Assembly: GCA_025765595.1 (NCBI GenBank)
Contig: JAIVFH010000020.1
Coordinates: forward strand, 335,368 to 399,367
Source: Obelidium mucronatum
Taxonomy: Eukaryota; Chytridiomycota; Chytridiomycetes; Chytridiales; Chytriomycetaceae
DNA: 64,000 nt
Direction of reading: 5' to 3'
Shown here: positions 22,558 through 35,964 of the stretch, one piece after another
Position numbering within the stretch: the first letter of the stretch is position 1
Layout of the letters: every line of letters begins with the position of its first letter
Made by a program: the position numbers and the translations under genes
Notes under the pieces: generated by a model
Databases searched by the model: none
Told to the model about the DNA's origin: nothing
What the model saw: only the letters and a program-made list of their open reading frames with translations

Positions 22558-23771
22558 TTAATCACTGTCTTCTCCATCGCCAACTGCTGAACTAAACGAC
22601 GAACTCGCAAACTGAATCAACAGCGACGCAACTTCATCCGTCTTGGCGAGTCCCTGTGCTGTCACTCCATCCTTGTTTTTCACGGAAACTTGTATCTCAG
22701 GTTGCGAGAGCAACAGCGATACTACTCCCAAATGTCCTCCCCATGCTGCATTATGCAATGGCGTGTCTCCAAGCTTGTTCTGTTGTTGATTTGAATTATT
22801 CCCATGCACATCTTTTTTTTTTTTTTTAAAGGAATACTCAACTCTTGCATTGATTGCTGCATTCTTTTCCAACAACATTTTCACTATCTCGTGTTTTCCC
22901 GATCTTGCTGCCCAATGCAATGGACTGTTTCCTGCCTTGTCTAGTCCATTCACTGATACTCCAGCGTTTAATAGTTCATTCAAGAATGCAATGTTTCCTG
23001 TAATTTTTTTTTTTTTTTTCGTTTAGAGCGCCGAAGGCGGAATCAGTCCGCCGAAGGCGGAATCACACCGCCGAAGGCGGTTACTCATCGCCGAAGGCGA
23101 AATCACACCGCCGAAGGCGGTTACCCATCGCCGAAGGCGAAATCACACCGCCGAAGGCGGTGATATTCGGGCCGCCGAAGGCAAATACCCATCGCCGAAG
23201 GCGAAATCAATCACACCGCCGAAGGCGGTGATCTTCGGGCCGCCGAAGGCGGATACCCATCGCCGTAGGCGAAATCATTTCGGAATCATACCGCCAAAGG
23301 CGGATATCCACTGCCTTCGGCAGTGTTTGGCAATGTTTAGATCGCGTTGAATAACACACCTCTCTTTGCCGCTTCATGAACAGGATTCTCTATTTCAGTC
23401 GTTGATTCTCCCACTACATTTAATCAATCAATCAATCGAAAAGAATGCATAAAGATATATAATGAATTGAAAATCATACCATAGTTGGCTGGTACAAGTC
23501 CTTCCTTGTCTCCACTACGACATTTCCACCACCCCGCATCATCCTTCTGAAGAACACTATAAAGAGAATTTCTTTTTTTAGAAAGATGCATTCACTACCA
23601 GAGTGTTTTTTGATCTCCACCACATATACTACTACATAATACATACTACAACACATCGCCTTCTTCAAACGACAATTCATCACTGTTTTGTGCAACGTAT
23701 GCAAACTTTGCTTCGACGACGGCGATTTCCTTCTTTCCTGGACGGGGTGTGGGTCGTGGCGGTGCAGACAT
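22558..23771 (-). CDS. OSTF1-like protein: SH3 domain plus ankyrin repeats
   Basis: Exons 23771-23650, 23556-23480, 23413-23360 and 22997-22558 join in phase to about 230 residues. The order matches osteoclast-stimulating factor 1 end to end. It has a Pro-rich start (MSAPPRPTPRPGKK), SH3 (FAYVAQNSDELSFEEGDV, DDAGWWKCRSGDKEGLVPAN), a linker ENPVHEAAKRGN, and ankyrin repeats with the hallmark GVSVNGLDKAGNSPLHWA and NKLGDTPLHNAAWGG. An A-rich insert before NKLGD (residues about 140-160) may be a small unspliced intron. OSTF1 is a cytosolic adaptor. The third intron holds the hairpin array at 23026-23325. The start codon is only 81 bp from the divergent gene at 23853, so they share a promoter. 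Confidence 0.85.
23026..23325. repeat. array of 14 short GC-rich hairpins in an intron
   Basis: About 14 copies of an 11-13 bp perfect or near-perfect hairpin, CGCC-GAA-GGCG, are separated by 8-15 nt AT-rich spacers (AATCACA, TTACTCAT, ATACCCAT). The outermost pair alternates between C-G and T-A (CCGCCGAAGGCGG versus TCGCCGAAGGCGA), so pairing is kept while sequence changes. The last unit has a flipped loop (CTGCCTTCGGCAG). It lies wholly inside the intron between OSTF1 exons 3 and 4. Confidence 0.9.
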
Positions 23772-23852
23772 GCTATTTAATTTCAATTGTTTTTTTATTA
23801 TATTATTTTATTAATTGTGAATAAATAAGTTAAATAATTTGAATAGAATAGA

Positions 23853-26800
23853 ATGAAACCAGCTCGAATTGTGCACTCAAACAATGACGATGACGACGAT
23901 GACGACGACGATGATGATGAAGAAGATGCAGTGTACAAAGCACTTGCATCCAGTGAGCGCATTGTGAATGTATTCAAAACACTTATTAAGAGAAAAAGGA
24001 GAGCAACTAACAATATGAAAACTGCACAAAAAAAAAGGGTAGCGTCAGTCTCGATTGGAGAGCTTTACCCGCTTCTCTTGGCTCATCTATCCCTGGTGCC
24101 CCGTCTGCTGTTAAGCAGCAGGCACTAAGGAATAAGGAACGAACTCTTAATTCCCAGGAATACTTGAATGCGTTCCTCGCTTCTACATCATCCAATTCAT
24201 CAGCTACTATCGGTTTGCGTTATTTCTTTTTTTACTTCTTTTACAGATACATAGTAATTAAAAAAAAAAAAAAAAAGGATCGCGTCGCGCTTCAGCTCCA
24301 AACACGCATGCAAACCAAGGCGCCCAACCACTACCAGACCAAAACCAAGAGAAAAACAATACGAGAAGAAAGTCATCTGTATCCGCCTTGATATCCACAT
24401 TTGAAGTCACTGCTCCGTCTCCACCTGTTGGAAAGTCTGTGGCTTCAACCAGGGGTTCTGTTGCCGCTGCATCTGCCGTGTCACCGCGGTCTACCGTTGG
24501 TTCCAAGGCCGCGTTGTTACCTAATAATTTGGCATTAAACCGTGCATCGCAGAGTCAACTTGCCCCACAACAACAACAACCACCTCAACAACAACGGGAA
24601 TCGCTTTCAATAGATCATCAGAGGGGTAGTTTAAGTGTGGGATCCTCGATATCTTCGATTGCTGAAAAGTTTGGTGGTACAATTACTTCATCCGCTGGTG
24701 GAGGAGGGAGTGTATGTGCAGGCAACTCACAGAGAGCTTCCTTGGTCCGGCCGTTACAGCCGGCACCGCTTTCGCAGCAGCAAGTGGGTGCGGTTTCTGG
24801 TACTCGGAATTCTATCGAGGTTCGGAGCGGTGGTTCGAAATTTGAGGTTGAGAGTAGTATGCGAGGGGTGTTGGCATCAACGTCGTCGTCGTCGGCGTCG
24901 CGAAATAGTTTAGTAGCGGGAGGCATGGGTAGTCAACCGGGTGGTGGGAGTAATAATAACAGTCGGCGAGGATCGATGCAGAATACTGTGGGTGTTGGCG
25001 GCGGTGGGAGACAAGTTGCAGCAATACCCGTGACGGAAATAGTTCAGAGCGTTGATGAATCGCTAGGGAATTTTTTGAATGGATACGATGAGGATTATGC
25101 GGAGGAGGAGGAGGAGGAGGAGGACGGAAGTGGGCGGTTTGTTCAGTGGGTGGAACAACAGCAACAGTATGAACAACAACAACAGCAGCAAAAACGACAG
25201 GAACAACAACAACAGCAACAACAACAGCAACAGCGAAACCCCACACTCCCTCCCTCCATCAAAACAAAACGCGTCAAACAACGAGAACCATTGACACTAC
25301 AACATCTATCCCCAACAACACCCACCATGAACCCATTCGTCAACAGCAGCTCCAATGAATCATTGATGGGAGAAGAACGAGGACAATTTACTGAAGAAGA
25401 AAGAATGCCGTCCGAGTATGACCATGTGAATGTAGCTGATGATTCGGATGTTGGCTTTATTGATGATTATGATTCTCCAGAAATCAAGAGTGGTGGTGGT
25501 GGTGGTGGTGGAAGTGGTAGAGTGCGGGAAGTTGGTGCATCCATAAAAACAAATCCAACTTCGAGAACTTTTGGCGGTGGTGGAGGTAGTGACGTGGATG
25601 CGTCGTTGACTAGTTTTTTGGGGCGTTTGGACGGTAAACGTTTTATTCAATGGTCGTTTTTTAACAAACGAAAAAAAATACAGACTCTTCCTCGTTATTC
25701 GATATTTCTGCGAATGCTCGAAGTATTCAGCAACCAAAACCAACAACACCAACGGTTATTGCTGAAACCATGGATGAACACTTTGATAACAGTGGTGATG
25801 GCGGTGGTGGTGGAAGTGATTGGATGACTCAATCTGAAGAATACTTAGCACGATTTCTAGGGAGGGATGGGCAGCAACAAAAGGTAATGAATGGATTAAA
25901 GAGTCGTGTGTCGTTCTCCGAAGGTTTGTGTGGGCTGAATGTTAAAGCTTGAAAAGGAAGAAACGGCTGAAAGACTCAATTCCTTTTTGATTTCACACAG
26001 ACGTAATTTTAGATAATTCGATTCTGCAACCACAGCAGCAGCAGCAGCGGCATCAGCAGCAGCAGCAAATGAGACCGGCTTTGAAACGGAAAACTCCTAC
26101 GAGCTCAATTATGCCGACTGTTCCTCCAACTTCAGCATCAAATTTCATTGGCAGAACGCCTACCACAAACACAGATCCATCCTTTTCACAAGGTGAATTA
26201 AAATGAGCGTTTGATTGTTCGTGTTTCTGAATAATGATTGATTTTTCTGTAGAGCTTGAAGGCCTGGACGACACTTTCCGGAATAATATGGTGGCGTCTG
26301 AAGGAAAGGTTTTTGACGAGTCATTTCAAGCAGCACCTCAAAGTATTCGCGGTCAAACGGCGCCGGCCCACGATCGACAGCACGTTGCGAGTGCTGGCAG
26401 TAGTGTAACCCGTACTGGCAATTTGGGCAGTTTGAATAGTTTCTTGAAACGTTATGGTTAGTTTTTTACGACCGTCTACGCAAACGTAATTGACTCCCCT
26501 TTCTTATTTTCTTTTACATTTTCTCGTTTCAGATTTTGCTGTTGATAAATCCGTTGATTGTGTGGAGAGCAGTAAACCTGATGATAGATACAATGTAAAC
26601 CGAGGGTCAACAGTGTCGACTGATGCGCGGGAAGCTCCTAAAGTCGTTCAAAATTCAATCAGTGAAAGGATCCCACCACAATCGAATCCTGGCGGCAGTC
26701 GAAATGGTACTTCTGTGGTTGAACAACAGGGGACACAGTCATTCCCATTGCAAACTTCTCCTGATTCCGGGAAGAAGCGGCATTCGGCGCCGAATGCAGT

Positions 26801-29800
26801 TATTGCGGCATTGGTACAGAAAGCGCAGCAAGATGTATTAAACAGAAGTCATGTTCAACAGTTTCAAAGCCAAGTTGGTCAGAGTCAACAATTCCCACAA
26901 CGCGGCGGTAATCAACGAGCATTTTCGAGAGCATCGTTTGCATATGGAGATTCAATCAATGGTACCTTTTTTTTGATTTGTCATTATTTTTTCTGTTTAT
27001 GTTTTGTTGATTATAATGAAATTGGAAACAGGCGTTTCTCTACCAACGCCGAAACCTCGACAATTAACGCCACGGATATCTGAAGGCTCTGAACATGCTT
27101 TACCTCAGTCTGACAGTAGATCACCGGCCACAATTGTGGAAACTGGCTCTCAACCCTCCGTCTTTGGAAACCCCCAAAACGTTTCGGTTGGCGGTCGGCC
27201 GTCGATACACGGGTCTGCTCTTTCTTCCCGAGAACGATTGGACACTATTTTTTCAGCTGATAATACTCCAAAGACGGAAGCGAATGAAACGTTTGTGAAT
27301 TCTGCCGGCGGAACTAGAAAGATGGAAGTGAGTGGATGCGAGACACTTGCGAATGAGGAAGGAAGCAGTACAGCCACTGCTGCAGGCGGTGGTGGTAGTG
27401 CAGTGTCTGCCAAAAACAGTCAAGCAGCATATACATTCAATGATTGCAAGTTTCTATTACCTTTCGGGAATGGAGTGTTGCCTACTGGGGCTGCTGATTT
27501 GTTGGTGGGGATGACTCAATTCAATGATATGGGTCGAAGAGGAGGACAGCCAGAATCTTTTGGTAAAACGATAAATGCATTTCGAAAATCGAGAAATTCT
27601 TCGTATTAAGACTGTTTTATATAAATTTAGATTTGAGTTCTATGATGGGGAATATCCAAGCTTCACATCAGGCGTCATCCTCCTCTTCACCGGTACGGAA
27701 TGAGTCCATGGAATATCCAAAAGGTCCAGATTTGACTGTGAATGACTTATCAGCGCCAACTGCGTCTGTTCTAAAGCCAATGACAGCTGGGATTCAAGAT
27801 GATCAAGGAACGGAGCTGGTAGAGCCTGTTTCAGTGCTGGGGTTTTCGCCAAGGCAGTCGGTACTTGGAGCTTCTTTATTTTTCGGAAGGGTTAATTTTT
27901 TAACTTAGACTCTATTATGTATATTTTTTTAGGTTTCGTTTCAGCAAAGGCCTTATCGGCAGCGGCTAAACGATGTGGGAAGTGTAAGCTCCAGTTCAAT
28001 CTCACAGAAACTTCCTACTGATAAGCACACGCCTGTATCGCGACCTTCTGCTGGAACTGGAAAACCTTCTGCGAGGAAAGGTCGCGGAGGCCTGGCCAAG
28101 GCTGCCAAAGAAAGACGTAGAGTGGATCGCGTGGTTGAAAGCAGTCTGAGGGAAGAGCTATATGATGATGGGTGTGTATATGAGGTTGATGATGAGGAAA
28201 ATCAAAGTCGGAACCAATATTATGAGGCTGATATTGGAAAAGAGGAGGACAGTACCAAGGAAAACAATATTTACGCGCACGAAATTGAATTTGAAGAAGA
28301 AAACGATGACGAGGAAGAGGATGATATCGATGAAGAGCGCGAAATCGATGAGGAATATGAGGAGGTTTGTGGGTCCTGTCTGCTCCATACATTAAATTTG
28401 AGTCGCCTTGTTTTTGCAAGATACGACGTCCTAGATATAAGCATAATATCCCTTTCGTGAAGCACAGAGAACCGATGTCTTTTCGGTAAGTAGATAACAC
28501 TGCAACTTAAATTTAATTAACAAATTCTTCTTGATGGAAGGCCAACTGAAGCGACGCTTAAGAAACGGCATCATGAGCTCGATGTAGTAAATGCCGAGCT
28601 TGTTCAGTTGTCTAAAATTCTTGGGGTTTGGTTTTTTATACTTTGGTTAATTTGTCCTCTGACCTTAAACCAGGATAAGCGTCATGAACTAAGGCAGAGG
28701 GAGGCTCGTCTCGACGCCCAAGAAGCAGAAATCAATCTGGCCCAGGAGAGGCTTGATGTAGATGTTCAGACTTTGTTGTGTAAACGAATGCGTGCTCGTG
28801 ATGAATATTTAAAGAAGGTTTGCATTTTTTCTTCTGCCATTTTCAGGCGTTGGCATTGACTACTTTTTGTTTGGTCGAGCGAAGGAAGTCGAGGCAATTA
28901 TTTATGAAGCAGACTCGTCTGTTGCAACTCTGGCGAAGGAAAATCGAAGGCTTGTGTCAAGTAACAAGGAATTGGCGGTTGCTAATCGCCGTTTACGCGA
29001 TCAAGTAAGATTCTTCAGGATTTTATTAAGATTTTTTTCCTATTAATTTTTATAATTATCAATCAGGTGAAACTGATGGTTGAGGCCGTTGATGAACGCG
29101 ACGTTCGGGAATTGGAATCACACACCCAAATCAAACAGGTAAAAAAATATATGATGTCGAATACATTCGCCAATAGGGCTCAGACTCTTATCGCGTCTGT
29201 CGTTTTCAGTTGAAGGATCGCATTGAGCGTCTGAAAAAGAACATGACTGACATGAAGACTTCGAATCTTGTAATTGAGCGTCAGAAGCCACCGATACAGG
29301 TTTCTCAAAACCACAATGATCGAGTAAATAGTGCTTATAAGCCCAAGCAATTTAACGGTTCGTTACTCTTCAACTAGAGCAGTTCAGGCTTATTAATACA
29401 AAAAACAAAGTGGCCAGCCAAACTACTCTTGCTGCGGCGACGAAAGATAATAAATCCTCTAATTCAGTAAGACTAGCATTGGTCTTTGATGCCGAGAGTT
29501 GAGCTTACTGCTGTTTTGGTCGTTAGAACCCCGAACTCTTGGACTTAGTTTCCGTTCTCTTGCGGACGCATTTTATGATCCAGCATGCCGAGCCAACAAA
29601 AGAAGCTCATATGAACAATATAATACAAGAAGTATTACTTCATAATTCTGAGGAGGTTAGTGGGTCGGGTTTTATGGCCTTTGAGATCCTGAATACTTCT
29701 CTTTTCAAGTTGGTCCAAACACTGTCGCAAAATCTCTCGATACTTTCGCAACACGCAGACCAACAAGATTCTGGGCTTTTTTCACTGTTCCTTGCGTTCG

Positions 29801-30661
29801 TGCTATATTTTGTCAGAGTTCTTCCAATTCCATGTATGGAGGTCAGCGTCCCATTCATCAATATTTTTTTATCAAAGAAATCAATTTTTTTTTGGTTCGT
29901 AGCGCCATGAACTTGCAAAGTCTGCTTTTATCGTTTTCCAGAAATCAGCCAACAAACTCAATAACCATACGCGACTTTCTCTCCAACTGATTGCGCTTTC
30001 TGACTTCTCGCAAGAAAAATCACAAAGATGCGAAACAATGTTGACAGATTTGATGAATTTAATGTCATCAGGTGATGAGGTAGGTGACATGCATACAACT
30101 CGATGTCGTGGTTGAGCTCTTTCCTTACCATAGGCTAAAACGATGTTTCTCGCTCTTGGAGGTCTTGATTTGATGCATCCAATGCTGGGTTCTAATGAAA
30201 CAAGTCCAATGGTCAAGTTGCAAGCAAGTTCTGTCATTTTGAGCATGTGTGCGGATGGCGGTATGCCTCATTTTGATTGACTTGGATATCAATTCTCGAT
30301 GACTCAATTTTTTTTTTCAAGATTGGAATGATGAGTTTTTGGATCAATGTGTAGCAAATGAGAGTCTGATTAATTCCGTGGCTTCCTGTGTTCGGAAATC
30401 TATACCACAAGAATACTTTGGGGTCTACGAAAATATTTTGGTGCTCCTTCAAAAGATTTCTTGCATTCAGTAAGTTAATGCTCTGCACTCTGGCAAGTTC
30501 TGAAGTCTTTTGATTGTAGGCAAGCTCGAAGTCTTATAAGCTCACGTAGAGAATTAAAAGAATGGATTGAGAGAATTTGTAAAACTGATGATGAGACAAG
30601 TAGTGAGTTTATGAAATTGAATGCTATTTCAATTCTTCAAAATATAACGGAAGGCGAGTGA
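23853..30661 (+). CDS. CCDC138-like coiled-coil/helical-repeat protein with long disordered N-half
   Basis: A multi-exon gene; exons are inferred from frame. The N-half (about 23853-28370) is low-complexity: an Asp run, poly-Gln (about 25150-25230 and 26035-26065), Gly and Ser stretches, ending in an acidic block. A conserved coiled coil starts at PTEATLKKRHHELDVVNAEL (about 28542) and runs through RQREARLDAQEAEINLAQER, LAKENRRLVSSNKELAVANR and QLKDRIERLKKNMTDMK (to about 29260). The C-half is alpha-helical repeats (FLALGGLDLMHPML, SVILSMCADG, ENILVLLQKISC) ending at TGA 30659. The coiled coil followed by helical repeats recalls CCDC138, a centrosomal protein. A 9-A run at 24028-24036 breaks the frame of the first exon, which could be an indel. 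The exon near 28818-28990 is uncertain. Confidence 0.55.
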
Positions 30662-31267
30662 GACTGTGAGAGAATAAACTGTTAAGACGTTAACGAGATT
30701 GCGTTGGGCAGAAGCCACGATCAAAATTAATTGAACCCAATCGTATTGCTCATTTGAGAATACAAACTGCTGCAACTTCATAGGAAACCAAAACCCACAT
30801 AATATTATATTAACACCAACTGTCAACAAGACCCCCAAGCAAGCTTGCACACAAGAAGACACAGACGTAGAGCTATTTTACGAATTCGAAATTCGTAAAA
30901 CTCTTGCTCAACTACTACGGTTGGGTGGGATTGGTGGTGCGATCTTGAACAGAGTCAGTAACAGGTTAAGGACAGGCTGGACAGCCCACGTACGTTTTGA
31001 GAAAACGGACCAATCAGAAGCAATTCGAAAAGACACTTTTGACGTTCTGGAACAAAAATCTGCGACCTCTTTCTTTTCAGCACTTTGGATTCCATTGTGT
31101 CGTGTTCGCTTTGGAAATCTGCCTTTGAGACTCATCACCGCGAAGGATCTAGATCTCAGCAATAGAACAGCTTCTGCCTTATTTCTTCCACAGCAAGAGG
31201 CTGCAAAAGACGTGACCACACTTGAAATCCGAATATTGAAGTTTCCAACTCTTCTTCAAGTTGAGCA
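30662..31267. other. intergenic region / MARK upstream region
   Basis: No gene is supported here. It likely contains the promoter and 5' leader of the kinase gene. A perfect palindrome lies at 30876-30900. Confidence 0.5.
30876..30900. promoter_or_regulatory. 25-bp perfect palindrome
   Basis: TTTTACGAATT, a 3-nt centre, and AATTCGTAAAA: 11-bp arms that match exactly. It lies about 370 bp upstream of the MARK start codon and about 215 bp after the CCDC138-like stop. It could be a dimeric transcription-factor site or a hairpin at a transcript end. Confidence 0.4.
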
Positions 31268-33580
<2,313 letters not shown>

Positions 33581-33790
33581 TTTTTTTATTTTTGGCGTTA
33601 CTGTTTTCTTATTCTAGCAGCATATCTTTTTTAGGATTTAACATTAAATTGGTTCTTATTACTTTTGACGGTTTCAATAAATAGTTGTCTGTCTGTATGG
33701 CTGCTCAAAAACAACATAAAATTTACACAAAACCTACAATTTAACTTGAAAAAAAATCCCAAGTAGCCCTAATGATCAAGATCTTTATAA

Positions 33791-35455
33791 TCACACCTCC
33801 GTCACGCTATCAAATACAATATTTGGGAAATACAAATGCACACATGCAACAACACAAGCGATACCAAACGGAATCCACCCACAAAGCCAAATCTGATTCA
33901 CCATTGCAGTTTCGTCATCCAGTAAAAACCCTGCTAGAAAAAAGCTGACCGCCAAACTCAGTTCCCTGATGGAATCGACCCACGCGTAGACCACGTTTTC
34001 CCAATCTTCTGGTTCCTCTTCTACAACATGGATTTCAGGAAGTATAGTTGGAACTGCTGCAATAAGAGTAGCGGAGGATATTGACGTGGACGTGGTTGTA
34101 GCGGTTGAAACTGGGGATCCTCCAGGGACGGGAGGCAATGTGGGGAAGCTCGATTGAAATTTCTTTTCAGCGTAGAGTACCGTTTCAGGCACCATTACTA
34201 AAAGAAATATAAAAGTCAGGGTTTTCGTTATTGGATGCAATCACTAACTCAACTCTCAAAACTGGCGAATAGACCACCAACGCCAAGCCCTAAAGCCAAA
34301 ATAATAGGAAAGAACGCATCGGGTGGGAGCATCATTGCTCCAGTCTCAGAAATCTTGAAACCAACGCCAATCAATGCTGTGGATCCCAGTAAAAGTACAA
34401 ACGACATTTTCACAGATCGCTCTGGAGTAAACTGGTACGGAAACACTGCCATAACAATCTGAGAGATTGAAATTCCGAGTTTCGAAACGATAATTACAAA
34501 AGTAGATTTTAAGGACGTTCCCTCAGGGTCGTTTGGAAGGGGGAAGAGTATGCGACTCAGGCTTGGAAGACTCGAACTCGTGAAAATAATTATCGACCAT
34601 AAAAGGAATGTGTTGATGAGAAGAGTAATGAAGCGTTTACTGGAGAACAGCTGCTTGCATGATTTTATCCATGATTTCGAGGTGTTACCGGCTAGTTTGG
34701 CTTTCAAGTCCGGAAAAGAGTCGGGGGCTTTTAAATGCTGATGTTTAGATTCGGTGACGGAAAACACCCAAAGTAGTATTCCTGCCAACAGCACGAAACC
34801 CGCAAAGGACGCCATAATCAAAAAACGAACAGACTGATCTGGAATTGGATAAACAAGAGTGGAGGGTATTGAGACAACAATTAAGCCTGCGATGCTTCCA
34901 ATAAACAGACGAGAGGCGTTGACTTTTTGAAGTAGAATTGGCGATGAATTCATGAGAGGCATTATCGCTTCAAACGTGCAGAGGCAATGGCCATAGAACC
35001 AATTAAATAGCAAGAGGATGGGTCCATAATAAAATGGCTGAATTAAGCTTGGTAAAGTTGGTTGTACCCAAAGTAGTTCGAAGAAGAGAACAAGGGGGAT
35101 TGACGTAATCAACAACCACGCCCGATGCTGACCAAATGACCGAAACGGAACGTTTGACATGAGAAGAGAAGAAAGGGGCCCAACAAAGACGTTGAAAATC
35201 TATTGATTGTAATTTATCGGTTTTTTGGGGGATGTCTGGTGAGTGTTGATTAGACTGAACAACAATGTAAACACATACTTCTGAAACGAGGAGAATAGTC
35301 CCTGCAGCTCGTCCATCCAGACCGGCAGATATGAGAGCATCCAGTAAAAAATACGCAAATAAATCATCGATCATTGTCAGGCCAGCTATCCAGAGTCTGT
35401 TAGTTCCAGATTTGCATTGTTCCAACATTGACACACAGTCCAAGACACGAACCAT
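33791..35455 (-). CDS. MFS transporter of the GPH (glycoside-pentoside-hexuronide/sucrose) type
   Basis: Exons 35455-35279, 35199-34254 and 34197-33791 join in phase to 509 residues with about 10-12 hydrophobic helices. After TM2 comes the GPH/MFS loop region: IFNVFVGPLSSLLMSNVPFR, then FGQHRAWLLITSIPLVLFFE, corresponding to the D-P-G-R ... R-R-P-W-L pattern. A cytosolic central loop (about 34670-34750) splits two six-helix halves. Members are cation-coupled sugar symporters; the substrate is unknown. A Thr/Ser/Pro-rich loop precedes the last helices. It is divergent from the homospermidine synthase gene and tail-to-tail with MARK. The start at 35455 is the longest open choice. Confidence 0.7.
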
Positions 35456-35964
35456 TTCCTATGCAGTAAAACAAATGAGCCCGCCCTTCAGTGACACCAG
35501 ATTTGACGCGAATCTGGTGATGTCGATCTCGTCTCCACTCGCGCAACTGTGACAGTGTGGAAGCAGGCTGTGTTCCCATAGTCCTATGCTCTGATTGGTC
35601 CATCCCAAGCAAATTTTCTTCTCGAGTTCTGGAACTTAATCTCAGCCTTTCCTTTCTGACTTAAGAATAAAGCTTTGAGAGCGTATTGTTCCCGGGAGTT
35701 TCAACAGCAAATACTAATTCGTTGCTTGTAAGTTGTTTAAGTAACTTTCAATTTTCAGAAAACCGCCCTTATTTCGCCCAATTACTAATTAGCAAAAAAG
35801 GGTCCATTCAGCTAGCTCAACTCTAAGAAGACCAAACGCGCCAGTATCAACTCAAAAGCTGATCCCATCCCTTTTTCACAGTGAGTACTGGCGGAAATTA
35901 ACTCGGCCTCGGCTTCAAATATATTGAACCCGAGTGTTTGTATCCATCCAAAAAACAAAGCGCA
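35456..35964. promoter_or_regulatory. shared divergent promoter region (MFS / homospermidine synthase)
   Basis: The two start codons face away across 509 bp. CCAAT-type boxes are visible (TGATTGGTC near 35592). No other gene is seen. Confidence 0.45.

Noticed and set aside
21686..22610. Long plus- and minus-strand frames overlapping uL22m
   Set aside because: They are shadows in high-GC sequence with Arg-rich composition and no domain.
23026..23325. CRISPR-like spaced repeats
   Set aside because: Units are short hairpins with variable 8-15 nt spacers inside a eukaryotic intron; there are no spacers of uniform length and no cas genes.
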